A DNA stretch of 64,000 nucleotides from Diogma glabrata (Eukaryota > Arthropoda > Insecta > Diptera > Cylindrotomidae). Positions 12,539 to 23,327 of the stretch are shown one piece after another (the first letter of the stretch is position 1; the number at the start of each line of letters is the position of its first letter). Under the pieces are notes generated by a model, which saw nothing but the letters and a program-made list of their open reading frames with translations, made no database searches and was not told where the DNA came from. The stretch lies in contig OY856186.1 of NCBI GenBank assembly GCA_963693315.1, positions 71,136,019 to 71,200,018 on the forward strand. Direction: 5' to 3'. A program made the position numbers and the translations under genes.

Positions 12539-14040
12539 GTTTTCTTCTCTTAACTACGCATCTACTTCTGATTGGGTGGGAGAATTAGAATATATTTTGT
12601 GGTTTCTCTCTTCAATACATATATAATTGACTTTGGTGTTCATTTTAAACTCAATATTTGCTCTTGCTTGTTTAGGATGTTATATTTGCCTGATTGTAAT
12701 TGACCTTGGAATTCCCTTTTAAATTCAATATTAACAATTGTTTCGTTAAGATAATATATGGTACTTTCGACCGATCATTCCTAGATTGTATTCCTTTGCA
12801 TTAATTATCTCTTTATTTGTCTAATATGTCTGTAAAAATAATCTTGTTTTAATCCTAATTATTATTGTTATTTTTTATCATATCATTACAACCCATTGTG
12901 ATGCCTTATGCATCTTATGCATCCTATACATCACCTAAGATTAAGACATTCAAAATTATGCGTATAATGATTCTCAAATCTAAAAAGAAACCTGAAAGGA
13001 AAGACTCAACCTGAAAGGAAAGACATTCTAAATTCATACATGTTGTAAATTTCATTTCTGATTTGCAAATGAATTATATTTTGATTTAAAATTAAATCAA
13101 AATATATAAAATGCAACGTCTAATATTTCATAACAAAGTAGTAATTTCTTTTAAGAAATTGTTATTGTTTGTTAATGAAATTATTATTGTTTGATAATGA
13201 AATAATTTTATTTGTTTACTTTTTTGCTAAATTAATGTTTTTCATAATTTAAATTTAACAACAATTGTTACATAATTTATTTGTGACAATAAATTATGTG
13301 TGTCAATTTGAAATTGTTTTGGTGTCATCAAAACAATTAGCAATTTTGTTGTTTTTGTTTTGAAATGAAATTTTTGAAAATATTAAGATAAATAGGAAAT
13401 GTATGATCTGTATGAGAATCGTTATACGGATATAAAATTTTGTAAGTATATAAGAAAAATGTTAGTTTTAAGAAGAGTAGTATTCCAGTGTCGGTATCAC
13501 GATCACTTCTTGATACCATAAGATACCAAATGCAGTCGATCATATCTGTGATATGATCACTGCCATAGAAAGTTAATAGAAGAATCATAAAAGAAATCAA
13601 GGCCAAAAATCAAGAAAATTAATAAAAGGAAATATAACAGCATTAAAGGGATTTTTCTTTTACCATGATAGAGAATAGAGGTCGAAAGGTAACAAGTGCC
13701 TAAGACCTGGAATGACCCTTCCTGGTCATCCGATCTAATCTCTATCAACCAGCATCCCATCTATAATAATCAACTACAACAAAACCCAAACCAGTTTACC
13801 ATTGCTAAATGCTTGCTAATTTTGATCTTAACATGTATTACTTATCAACAAAATTTCTACTTAGAAAATAGAAATATATATGTAATTTAGTTATACAGCA
13901 ATTTATATCTATATTTTATTAAAAATATTAAATTAAATAATAATTAAATATAATTAATTTTTTTCCAAAATTAAATATAATAATATAAAACATTTAAAAC
14001 AAATCAAACTTTAAGATACTTAATTAATTTTACCTAATTA
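12539..14040. other. LINE 3' UTR grading into unassigned AT-rich DNA
   Basis: The first about 360 bases are the probable 3' UTR of the I-group LINE. Beyond that I recognise no gene. Small features: a two-copy tandem AACCTGAAAGGAAAGAC at about 12,989-13,025; a perfect palindrome with 13-bp arms (ATATTTTGATTTA) at 13,076-13,105; and TTAAGAAATTGTTATTG-type short repeats near 13,150. An open frame at 13,696-13,890 resembles nothing I know. Confidence 0.5.
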
Positions 14041-14504
14041 TCTATCATCGATTGCATCATGAGGTGTTATGAAAAGTGTGGAATTTTTACCGAAAATGTC
14101 GGAATGACAGATACAACTCATTACATGTTTTGGTCTTGCGCATTACGACATCGGAGGACATGTTTCACATTTTTCATGACAGGTCATCATGATGCAATTG
14201 ATTTCGTCCTTCCTAGGACAAATTTAATTTATATAATTTTTCAACCAAACTATGTAATACCATTTATGTTACCCATCGCCAAGGAGGGCAATTTCATAAC
14301 CACTTTTCGTGCCTGATTGGATGTCTTAACACAGCCCTGTCTAATTTTCGGGTGTCTGCCTTGTTAAGCTCCAATCAACCATGGAAATATGATGATGGAA
14401 TTGCTTACCTTGACTTTGGGCACCCTATCAATGTATTTAATTTGGTGATATAGGCTCACGCCTCAACCAATAAATTTAAAATAAAAAAAAAAAAAAAAAA
14501 AAAA
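14041..14504 (+). mobile_element. 5'-truncated LINE 3' end with poly(A)
   Basis: A frame at 14,059-14,316 encodes C-Y-E-K-C-G ... T-T-H-Y-M-F-W-S-C ... R-H-R, which has the look of the C-terminal zinc-finger region of R1/I/Jockey ORF2 (C-x-x-C ... H-Y-x-F-x-C). It is followed by about 160 bases of 3' UTR, an AATAAA signal at about 14,468 and a 22-base poly(A) at 14,483-14,504. The family differs from the LINE upstream, whose 3' UTR is unlike this one. The match is short, so clade is not assigned. Confidence 0.6.
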
Positions 14505-14814
14505 TAGAATTAAGTATAAACATAATCAAAAAAAATTATTTATCGTAAAAGGACCATAAGGAAACGAAATTTTATTACATAGTTTTGCTACAGCAAAATA
14601 TCACACCTTATCATGTTAGCATTACAGGAAACATATAATAAATTCTACGTGTTGAAATTCCAATTTTGTAAAATAATACCTTACTCAAACAATACTTGGG
14701 ACATGGGAGGTCTAAAAATTCTTAATTTTTGTTTATCTAAAAATAGGATGTTGATAACATACACAAAAATTTCAATTCTAACTGATGAAAATTTTTGTTA
14801 TGCTTGAATTAAAT

Positions 14815-15415
14815 TAATCATTTTTTTAGTGATCGGTTGAAGATCACAACATTTGCCATAATCACGCGCTCCAGTTAGCTGTCATGAATTGTTTTTATAT
14901 AACAAACATTTTTATTCCCAATGAAGTGTTTGACGATACCGAAGAGTTTGCTGATGAAGATATGGAAGAAGAAGATTCCATAGAAGATTAGTGCTTTGAT
15001 TAAAATTTAGAGTTTATTAACGAAAATGAATATGTAATGACATTGGATATTGATTTTGATCAAATTATTAACAGGTTAAGAGGCGTTATAAGAATGTTTA
15101 AGAAACCGACTATAGAGCATTTTATTTTGCAACAAAATATATAGCTCAACAAATGGGAAAAAAACTCAAGCTAAAATAAGACATAAAAATTCGATGAGTT
15201 CTTCAGAATGTATTAACAAATCCTTAATCGAATTGAATTTTGATCCAATTGTAGAAAATGATATTTGTGCGCTATAAAACCTTGTTGATGTTCTCGAACC
15301 AGTGGAATTGAAACTGCTGTTACTGAATTGAGTAAAAATGATTTGTTATGCGACCATTTGATGTCTTCAAAATTATTTCTTTTATTAAACAATAAACAAA
15401 ATCTACCTCTGTGAC
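14815..15415 (+). pseudogene. second hAT transposase fossil
   Basis: Translation near 14,838-14,885 gives E-D-H-N-I-C-H-N-H-A-L-Q-L-A-V-M, the C-x-x-H-A-L-x-L-A-V block of hAT transposases, followed by an acidic linker (E-E-F-A-D-E-D-M-E-E-E). Further on, about 15,285-15,370 reads V-L-E-P-V-E-like sequence and E-T-A-V-T-E-L-S-K-N-D-L-L-C, matching the later hAT core. Stops and shifts are frequent. No ends were identified. It is more degenerate than the hAT at 1608-4574. Confidence 0.6.
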
Positions 15416-15873
15416 GTCCTCGCGTACACACTAATATAAAATTCAACGAAACCTATTTTCTAGCAAGGACGATATGCACAAAAACAACATCAAAGCACAA
15501 AAGTAAAAGTAAAAAAACGAAAACGAAAAAAAAACGAACGATAAGACTTGTAACTACTACTTTTTTTGATATGAGGTTGATCTTCATTTTTGATTTTGTT
15601 TTAACATCAGATTATATGTTTCTCTTGAAAGAGTAGATCACATTTTAAATTAAAGACAAGAGTGTGTTCGTAAATTCTACATTGTAACAATGACCTACAG
15701 ATAGCATTCTTAAATCTATATTGTAACAACAACCACGCGCTTTTCAGCGTTCATAAATTATTTTTACATTGTTACGAGCGTCAGTTTCAATCCTAGTTTG
15801 AACCTCCTCTGGAAGTGTCATATTGAGAAAACGTTAAGAAATTAAACAAAACAATTAGTAAATTTAAAAAAAA
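15416..15873. other. upstream region of the Harbinger MADF gene
   Basis: No gene seen. It contains an A/CG-rich run at 15,500-15,535 and two related phrases (TTCGTAAATTCTACATTGTAACAA at about 15,668 and TTCTTAAATCTATATTGTAACAA at about 15,708). The stretch directly precedes the start codon at 15,874 and may hold the promoter and left end of the PIF/Harbinger element. Confidence 0.4.
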
Positions 15874-16843
15874 ATGCCGAATTATCAAATTGTAGAAACT
15901 ATTGATGAAAATGGCAACAGGTCTCAATCTATTTTTGATATAAGCGAAATTGGTAAGCATAATTGTTAATATTTTAATTTTATCATATTTTAATATTTAA
16001 AAAAATAAATAAATATATAATTTAAAAAATATTTTTGTTATAAATTTATTTGTATTATTATTTTTGGTGTGTTTTATTTAACGAGCTTGTTATTTTAGGA
16101 GAATATTCATATGTTATGCATGATAGCGCTGATAAGGAAAACTCCAACACGGCGGCAAATAATATATCTACCACCCAGTCGGCATCAACTAGTGTAAATG
16201 CGAGAGTTGTTTGGACGCGAGGATCGATTAGTGATCTGCTCCAAGCATATAAAAAAACATTTATTTGGGACCGGGTTGTTAAAAAATGACGAAATATAGG
16301 AAAAAATAAATTCGATGATGTTAAGTAATGAACATAAAATGTCAAAAACACAATGCCCCGACAAGTTCCATAACTTAAAAAGGCTTTATCATAAAAAATG
16401 TGACAACGACCGGCAGACCGGTGCCGCAGCACTTGAATTTGATTATTTTGAGAAGTTCCGGGCTCTTTTTAGTATGGAGAATACCAATCCAATTGCTATA
16501 TCTCAAACCATCGGTACTCCTTCATACTTGAGAAGTGGTATAAATTCATCATTAATTGGTTAGTTTAAGAATTAAGATAGTATTAACATTATGATATTTA
16601 AACTTATTAATTTCTTGTTTTAGATTCTAGCGATGAACCATCTCCAGCGAGTCCACCAAATAAAAGGCATCGCAGAGATCAAATTTTAGATCAACTACAC
16701 GAGTTGAAACAACAAAGGCAGGAGAGAGAAAATGAACAGAAAATTTTTAGAGATCGCGTTATTGCGTTAAATGAGTCTGCAGATCAACACCTTAAAGATC
16801 TTATTGCTTTAATGAAAACTAAATCTAATATTGATAAACATTA
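15874..16843 (+). pseudogene. PIF/Harbinger-type MADF/Myb-like DNA-binding protein gene, three exons, damaged
   Basis: Exon 1 (15,874-15,952) starts M-P-N-Y-Q-I-V-E-T and ends at GTAAGC. Exon 2 (16,099-16,558) follows TATTTTAG and ends at GTTAGT. Exon 3 (16,624-16,843) follows TTGTTTTAG. Codons split across both junctions join cleanly. The domain runs from V-V-W-T-R-G-S-I-S-D-L-L-Q-A-Y through K-F-H-N-L-K-R-L-Y-H-K-K to D-Y-F-E-K-F, a trihelix/MADF-like fold that in Harbinger elements binds transposon ends and escorts the transposase. Exon 3 encodes an acidic/charged coiled coil. Damage: a one-base shift in the A-run at about 16,250 and TAG at 16,297-16,299, probably replacing Trp in an E-I-W-E-K-I motif. 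Confidence 0.7.
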
Positions 16844-16897
16844 AATGTAATTACATAATTTTATTTTAAAACAATAATAATGAAATATAAAATATTT

Positions 16898-17130
16898 TTA
16901 GTTTGTATTTTGTTTATTTGAAATGGCATTCCGTTTTAAAACAGCATTGTTTATTGTGGGTGATCCATCGTGAGAAGCTTGATTTTCGCCCGTTGAATTT
17001 GATGCTTGAGTTTGCCCTTCCATAAGGTACTCATTGATCATCTCATGATCAAAATCCAGGCAGATATTATGTAGCACACAGCATGCTGTTATTGTTGCCC
17101 AATCCGTTTTTTTTATATCTTGCAGTGAGG
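16898..17130 (-). pseudogene. C-terminal fragment of a PIF/Harbinger transposase (HARBI1-like)
   Basis: On the minus strand the frame reads S-L-Q-D-I-K-K-T-D-W-A-T-I-T-A-C-C-V-L-H-N-I-C, the A-C-x-x-L-H-N signature near the end of the Harbinger DDE transposase, then about 45 polar residues to a stop at 16,898-16,900. It lies tail-to-tail with the MADF gene, 54 bases apart, the two-gene layout of PIF/Harbinger elements. All upstream transposase sequence, including the catalytic residues, is missing beyond about 17,130, so the element is truncated. Confidence 0.75.
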
Positions 17131-18044
17131 TAAATAAGTATTAAGTATGTACTTATATTGTATTATATATCTAAGATTAAGTATATGTAATTTTTTCTTC
17201 AATCAAAACCCTGAGAAAATGTTGATTGAAGAAATTCAATTGAGTTTGTATTTTGTTTATTAGTAAAGTTTTTTTTAGCTTAGGTACCACTCAGATTCGG
17301 AGTGTAATTATTGCCTTCTTGGGAACTCTCAATTCCATCAAGGCTATAAAATTTCGGAACAATCCAAAACGAAACTTAATTTGGAAACCAATGGAAAAAC
17401 ATATCTTTTATTTTCAGTTAAACAAAACAACAACCAATAAAACATCAACCATCACAAGAGTCAACAATAATACTTATAGAAACCAATGAGAACGATCAAC
17501 AAAAGGGATCGAAATATAATGATGGTATGATATTAAAAAAAACGTAATAAAATTTTATTAAAGAACTATGGTTTGAAGCTGCAGATGTGAAAGACTACAA
17601 CATCAGATTATTTATGTTCAAATAAAAGAAATTGTTGATTTTTTGATAAGTGAAGTTGGTGATCTAGTTAGAGCAAAGATCTTTAATCTTAACATAGAAT
17701 TCATTTATTTAAATTTTAAAAATAAATTTTAAATTAATAATCTCTCTTATAGAGTTGGTAATTTTTTATTTACTTAAGCTTTTTGTTTTAAAATTTTCAA
17801 ATTCATTCAAGCATTTCATTTTGTTAAGATAATTTTTTTAAATAATTTGTGAAATTTTTTGTAATATTTGTTATATTTTTCAACTTGAGAATGGCGATGT
17901 GCCGAAATATATTGTTTTTTATTAATTTAATAAAAATAAAAGACTGATTGATATGAGTGTTTTAAAACAAAAAAAAATGTAAATTAGGTGAGCTCAATAA
18001 TACCATCATCAATCAAAAATTCTTTTTTACATCCTTTCCTGATT
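17131..18044. other. unassigned AT-rich stretch with one stem-loop motif
   Basis: A frame at 17,253-17,489 has no recognised similarity. At 17,883-17,912 the sequence TTGAGAATGGCGATGTGCCGAAA forms a GGC/GCC stem followed by GAAA and then T-rich DNA and AATAAAA. A closely comparable arrangement is at 49,954. Such stem-plus-CCGAAA tails occur at the 3' ends of some arthropod retroelements; assignment is uncertain. Confidence 0.4.
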
Positions 18045-18859
18045 TCTTCCATAAAATAGCATTGGCAAACTTCGGTACATTGAGAAAGCAAAGAGATACA
18101 ATAAACTACTGTATGACAATGCTTTAAAATTTTCTGGCTAACTCAAATGATTTAGACATAGAAATTTTTAAGCAGAGAAGAATTAAAATTGAACAACTAA
18201 ATGATCACCCCGACACTTACATTTTACGTTCTTCAATTTCACAAAAACAATTAGACGTTTGAAAAAATTATTGTCACATAAAAAATTGAGGCGACTAAAA
18301 TGTTATTTAAAGTGATATCTGTCGTATAAAATGACTTGAGGCGTAAAAAACAACTTCAACAATACGAAAATTGATGCGACGTGACTTTAGTTGTTTAAAG
18401 TGACATGACTTGCCTTCGGTAATCGGGGTGGATGTGTTTAAGAAAACGTCATTATTGTTGAAGACGATGAACGTTCCTACTTTGAATCCACATTTTACAA
18501 CTGTCTAAAACGAGTTTGCTCTGTGGTGTGGTTCCAATGCAAAATAGACTTCGTCAAATATCAGTGATCAATCGACAAGCCATTTTCAAAATAATATTCC
18601 TTTGAAGAAAAAAAAGAAAAAAATTTAAAGGTAAAGGTAACATTGGTGCAGTTTCCGCGACACATTTATCTCGCTTATCCATAGCAACACAGATTTCTCC
18701 AATATTCAAAAATTTCATTAACTAAAGTACCCGATTGAAGGCAATGCTGCAGTTTTTCTAACTATAGATAATTATCAAGTAGTATTGGATTTATTAACAC
18801 AACGGTACAATAAACCACGACAAATAGTTCAAGCTCATATTAAAGGTGTAATGGTGTGA
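18045..18859 (+). pseudogene. BEL/Pao LTR-retrotransposon gag fossil (DUF1759-like), interrupted
   Basis: Left part (18,070-18,205): translation gives L-R-K-Q-R-D-T-I-N-Y-C-M-T-M-L, then I-F-K-Q-R-R-I-K-I-E-Q-L-N-D. Right part (18,431-18,859): I-I-V-E-D-D-E-R-S-Y-F-E-S-T-F-Y, and later Y-P-I-E-G-N-A-A-V-F-L ... V-V-L-D-L-L-T-Q-R-Y-N-K-P-R-Q-I-V-Q-A-H-I-K, ending at TGA 18,857-18,859. These are the characteristic blocks of BEL/Pao gag (helical N-terminus, then L-x-G-x-A and L-L-x-x-R-Y-x-x-x-R-x-I-V-Q-x-H-I). Several frameshifts; no LTR, protease or pol found. A MITE at 18,206-18,430 splits it. Confidence 0.7.
18206..18430. mobile_element. 225-bp MITE inside the BEL gag fossil
   Basis: Ends are CACCCCGA and TCGGGGTG, an 8-bp perfect inverted repeat. 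Both flanks read GAT, a candidate 3-bp target duplication. Removing it brings together two parts of a BEL/Pao gag reading region that are otherwise unexplained. The interior holds a diverged internal repeat (GCGACTAAAATGTTATTTAAAGTGATAT and GCGACGTGACTTTAGTTGTTTAAAGTGACAT, each split by differences). No coding capacity. The superfamily cannot be decided from 8 bp. Confidence 0.65.
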
Positions 18860-20782
18860 ACATCCACATCATTCCGCTCACTTATTTGCACGAAGTTTTT
18901 ATTCACCCTAAGTACTATATTCCATGGACACAAGTATCACCCATCATACTAATTCAATTTGCTCAGTAAGCACTTTGACGGTTCGACGTATTTTGTTGCA
19001 TATGAAATTAAAACTATTTTTCACACAACTACTTTGTATGATTGTTTATTTTATGAAATTTTAAACTCCATAAACTTTTATAAACATCATCAGAAAATTA
19101 ATGTGTGAGGGGTGACTGGAAAATTCAAAATTTTTATAACAAACCTATGTTTCTTGGTTGTGGTGATTTTTTTTTTGGGTGGAATGTTTTGAAGAGCAAT
19201 ATGAAGAATAGAGGAGAATTAGAGGATTGTTAGTGAGACTATGGGACCGTAAGGTCGATCCCGGTGAGCCTCGGAAAAAAACCAATAAAACTAAAGTAAA
19301 TTTTAGAAGCAAAAAGTGAAGTTGTTGGTTGGTAGTTAATGAGTGTTTTTTTTTTTGGAAAATTATTGAGTTTGGAGGAGATGCCTACTTGGTGATTATT
19401 AAAAGTGGAGTTGGACAGTGGAATTGAGTGAAAGTACTAATAAAGAAATGATTTAATAATGGTTTAGTGAAAAAATGTGATCATTTCAAAGGTCCAAAAA
19501 TGCCGATTGGCTAAGTTAAGAAAAGAATGATACCAAAAAAATAATAAATTAATATTTAGTGAATTAAATAGTATTAAATCAGAACCTGAATATTTTGTTG
19601 GTGTATATTTAAACTTGATAACAATACCAAAAGAAAATTATGAAAGTTATGTTTAAACTAGATCCGTTTAAAGATTGAATAAAAAGGAAAAATAAATATA
19701 GTAGGTGCTTTTCTTTTGGAAGAAGCTAATAGCAGAAGAAGTGGGATTTGTGTGACGCACGAAAGAAGCTGCCAATTTGGGATTACATGGTAATACATGG
19801 TAATGTTTTTTATATCAGTTGAATTGCTCAATGAATTGCTAAGTTTAATTATTTATTGAAGGTTGGAACTTGACGGTTCTCCTTTCTGGAGAACCTGGGT
19901 GGTTTGAAATTTCTTGTACAGAGGTTGGTCGGAAGAACCTTCGCTCTATCGAGCTAGCGACAGGGTATATGGCGTGCGCGTTCAACTGGTAGACCTTCAC
20001 GGTCTACCATACAAACCTCTTAGTACAAAGGCTTATTAGACTCACCAGAGGTTTTCAAAGATAGTCCAAGTCAATTACGCATTTGATTGGAAAAATCACG
20101 TTGATTCACCAAAAGCTCAGAGTGTAGATATAACAAACTGGTATCATTTGGTGAAACATTTCAAATCTTTCGGTTAAAATCAATCAAATCATTCTTAACG
20201 GCTAAGAATTCAAGTCCACTCTGCAAAAATGAGCATAGCATACAAGTATGCTCAAACTTCCTAAATATGTCTTCTCAATAGCGCTACGAAGCGGTAAATG
20301 AAGGTAAGCTTTGTCATAATTGTTTGCAATCCGATCACAATGTCACATCTCAATTTATCTAAAGTTATAAATTATAAGAAATTAAGTAATACAAATCATT
20401 TTCAATTCATTTCCCCAAAATTAGAACAAAACAAAATATTAAATTAATTGAAAACATCAAATGCAGGTTCAACATTTCTTGTATTAAGTAATTAAAATTT
20501 ACCCAATTTTTGTTACATAAGGCAATTTTTAATTTAATTTTTAAGTTTTTTTTCGTTAATGTTAAATTTATATTAAATTTCAATCTTCTTAAAAATATTA
20601 TCTCATAAGGGCGTGTTCTTCTTTAAAATAAATATATATAGATATATACATATATTAAAAGTGTTGTGTATTATTTCTTTGTTAAAAGTGAAACAACAGT
20701 TCTCAGTTTAAAGAACGAAAAACCAATCAAGATACAGTACACTGCAATAATCTGAGCCAGTCGCATAAACATAATCCAACAA
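18860..20782. other. unassigned stretch, AT-rich, with a structured island
   Basis: No gene recognised. 19,120-19,700 is purine-rich with many short frames. The exception is the GC-richer hairpin cluster at 19,875-20,030 (separate entry). The stretch ends just before the Penelope-like RT, and part of it may belong to that element's 5' side. Confidence 0.4.
19875..20030. repeat. cluster of perfect hairpins, GC-rich island
   Basis: Hairpin 1 at 19,875-19,895 has an 8-bp stem GGTTCTCC/GGAGAACC. Hairpin 2 at 19,988-20,008 has stem GGTAGACC/GGTCTACC with a 5-base loop. Around hairpin 2 is an outer inverted pair, TTGTACAGAGGTT (19,914-19,926) against AACCTCTTAGTACAA (20,014-20,028). Together they could fold into one branched structure. 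Confidence 0.65.
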
Positions 20783-21307
20783 ATGAGTTCTACTAACTTA
20801 CTGATGGTTTACCAATGGGGTCCCCTTTATCACCTCTTCTTGCTGACATTTTCATGGATTGGTTCGAATCTCAAACTTAATGTCTCATTACCTCTTTCCA
20901 AATATGTACAGCTCTGGTATCGATATGTGGATGACATTTTGTGCTTGTGGACTGGAACTGACCGACAACTTGATTTATTTCTTCAGCTACTTAACAACTA
21001 ACATAGCTTTATTAAGTTCACTGTTGAAAAGGAGATCGGTACTTCGATCAATTTCTTGGACATTTCCATAAGTCACACAAGCTCCATGTTTGCATTCAAT
21101 ATCTTCCGTAAACCGACATGTACTGATACTATTATCCACTCATCTTCAAACCACTCCATTAACATAAAACATTCAGCAATCAATTCGCTTAACGATAGAT
21201 TGATTAAAGTTCCATTATCACCAACCAATTTTGAAAACGAGTTTAACACAATTCTTAAAATCACAAACAACGGTTTCGAACCGGTTGTTCGCTACTTTCA
21301 TTCTTAA
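20783..21307 (+). pseudogene. Penelope-like element reverse transcriptase fragment
   Basis: RT blocks read G-L-P-M-G-S-P-L-S-P-L-L-A-D-I-F-M-D (20,804-20,858, one frame), then R-Y-V-D-D-I-L (catalytic motif, 20,922-20,943, another frame), I-K-F-T-V-E-K-E-I-G-T-S-I-N-F-L-D, and F-R-K-P-T-C-T-D-T-I-I-H ... S-I-N-I-K-H-S-A ... R-L. The RKPT-x-TD and FLD patterns are diagnostic of Penelope-like elements. Defects: one shift near 20,870 and an in-frame TAA at 20,999-21,001. No GIY-YIG domain, and no N-terminal part of the ORF, was found. Confidence 0.8.
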
Positions 21308-21578
21308 AATCATTATCCCGATAATTATAATTTGTAATTGTAAGGATTTCAAAATTTTCTTTGAATATTACAAGAACAAATGCCACAATCACAAGAAAAA
21401 ATTGCCTAGTTCGAGTTCGAAAAATCGAATGGTTAATGTAAAACACAAAAAGAATTTAATTTTTTTTTTGAGTATCGAAAGGTGATTAAAAATTAAAAAT
21501 AAGTGTATTTTGTTAAAATTGGAAACTAGCGTTACTACAGCTGTTAAATTTCATCATTATTCCGGACTCTCAACGGCT

Positions 21579-22212
21579 TGTTAGATACCACGTTCCTAAA
21601 GTTCCATGTCACAAACATTAATTCAATCCAAGCTTTCCATATACACTTTCCAAATCCATATATCCAAACTCGTCAAAATGCGACACAAGCATTTTGATTT
21701 CATAACAATTATTTTGAACAAAATAATTGATTTGTTTCATAACATTTTTACAAATAATAATTTTTAATTATGTTTGCAAAAAATATGTTTCAAATCAGTT
21801 TGTTGACTTTAAAATAAGTGTTATGAAAATCGATTATTGAATGTAGGTCAGAGCATTGTTCATGGGCATTGATAAATGTTCAGAGTATTGATAAATATTC
21901 TGACCAATAATAAAATAATATGTAAATTATTATATCACGCCTTTTTTGTTTTGTTTTCCCCTAATTATATTAAATTAAATAAATTCATATACTATTATAC
22001 TAACACTCCTCTACAATTGTTTAATTTAAATGTAATGTTAAGAATATTTGAAGAATATCAAGCGACTCCGATTTAGACCGTGGACTTAGCAACTAAAAAA
22101 GTAGTTGTTTTTGTTAAAATTAAAATAAAATAAAATATGCAAAATTAAACATATTAAAGTGTTTTAAGTGTTTTAAAATTAAAGAGGTTTCGACGGTCCG
22201 GGGACCATAACA
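21579..22212 (+). mobile_element. 5' LTR, family A
   Basis: 634 bp, starts TGTTAGATACC and ends GGGACCATAACA (TGTT...AACA ends). It aligns end to end with 39,706-40,318; differences by eye are scattered substitutions plus an indel of about 20 bases near 21,870 where this copy has an extra GTTCAGAGTATTGATAAATA-like duplication. The downstream 11 bases are the PBS, confirming + orientation. AT-rich U3 and a CTCCG-ATTTAGACCG segment before R/U5 are shared with the nested family member at 22,747. Confidence 0.85.
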
Positions 22213-22746
22213 TTGGCGCAGCCAGGAAACAGCCACGACTGGCTGATTTGTGAAAAATAAAAAAAAGTAAATTAATAAAAATTAAATAAATTAATCTAAT
22301 GCAATATCAAATCGATCAATAATCATCATAATTACTCAAACCAATAAAAATTAAATTAAAGCCAGAACATTTTAAAATCACTTAAGTCAAATAAAAATTT
22401 CCAAATTCCAAGCCAAAATAAGAAAACAAAATTAAATTAAAATTCACATTATAATTCAAAGTTTCTGAAACTCCAGGATGCAGTCATAAAAAAATATATA
22501 TTAAAAAAATCATAAACATAGTGAAACAGATTGTTTAAACATAGCCAGTATTTTTAAAACTAAATTATATATTAAAAGGCTAGAAACTAGCCCAACATAT
22601 TGATCTATCACATCCAAGCAGAAATCAAATAAAATCGTACCGATCATAAGATAGACAATGTAAATTCAGAAGTTCAGTGCATCAGATTAGTTCAGTCGGT
22701 TTGTTATGTCGGGTAATTCAAATTTTATTATTATAGTTCAAACCGC
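22213..22746 (+). promoter_or_regulatory. primer-binding site and leader of family A element
   Basis: TTGGCGCAGCCAGG directly abuts the LTR end; TGGCGCAG is the start of the tRNA-Ser-type primer-binding site used by several insect gypsy elements (17.6/297 type). The remaining about 520 bases are untranslated AT-rich leader. The same leader opening (AACAGCCACGACTGGCT) follows the second LTR at 23,340, showing the two are relatives. Confidence 0.7.
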
Positions 22747-23327
22747 TGTTAGGTTCCAAGTTCCTCCAGTTCCATTTCCCAATCTTCAATTATCCAAAAC
22801 CTTATTTCCACATATCCAAACTCATCAAAATGCGACACAAGCATATTGATTTCATAATAATTATTTTGAACAGAATAATTGATTTGGTTCATACATTTTT
22901 GCAAATAATAATTTTTAATTATGTTTGCAAAAATGTAAATATGTTTCAAATCAGTTTGTTGACTTCGGAATAATTGTTATGAAAAACAATTACTTGATGT
23001 AGGTCAAAGCATTATAATTAATTTATAATTAAAGTGGTATGCTTTGACCAATAACAAATAAATTGATTATAATCACGCGCTTTCCTTTAATTTTCCCCAA
23101 ATAACAAATAAAATAAATTAATAGACTTATGTACTAACACTCCCCTCCAATTGTTTATTAATTTTAATTAACTTTGAGAATACTAAAAATAATATCGATG
23201 ACTCCGATTTAAATCGTCAAGCTGTTAATGTAAAAATAAATAAAATTGTTGGTTAAAATTAAAGTAGTTTACGTTTTATTTAATAAAGTTTCTAAAAGTA
23301 TATCAGGACGGTACGGGGTCCATAACA
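22747..23327 (+). mobile_element. 5' LTR of the nested element (subfamily A')
   Basis: 581 bp, TGTTAGGTTCC to GTCCATAACA. Clearly related to LTR family A (shared blocks CAAAATGCGACACAAGCAT, CAAATCAGTTTGTTGACTT, AACACTCCCCTCCAATTGTTT) but diverged, so it is a separate subfamily and not the same insertion. Confidence 0.85.

Larger units (their letters stand above)
4760..12900 (+). mobile_element. I-group non-LTR retrotransposon (LINE), near full length, decayed
   Basis: Order is 5' UTR with repeated motifs, gag-like ORF1 with three CCHC knuckles, a long inter-ORF region, ORF2 with APE endonuclease, RT, RNase H and a C-terminal CCHC, then a 3' UTR. RNase H plus knuckles in both ORFs points to the I/LOA-like group rather than Jockey or CR1. 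The outer limits are estimates: no poly(A) or target duplication was found. Multiple frameshifts, one nonsense mutation and a deletion in the RT make it non-autonomous. Confidence 0.8.

Noticed and set aside
16058..16432. 124-codon minus-strand open frame
   Set aside because: Antisense of exon 2 of the MADF gene, which has splice signals and a domain on the plus strand.
20851..20866. GGTTCGAATCTC as a tRNA B-box
   Set aside because: It lies inside the Penelope RT coding sequence and no cloverleaf or A-box can be formed around it.
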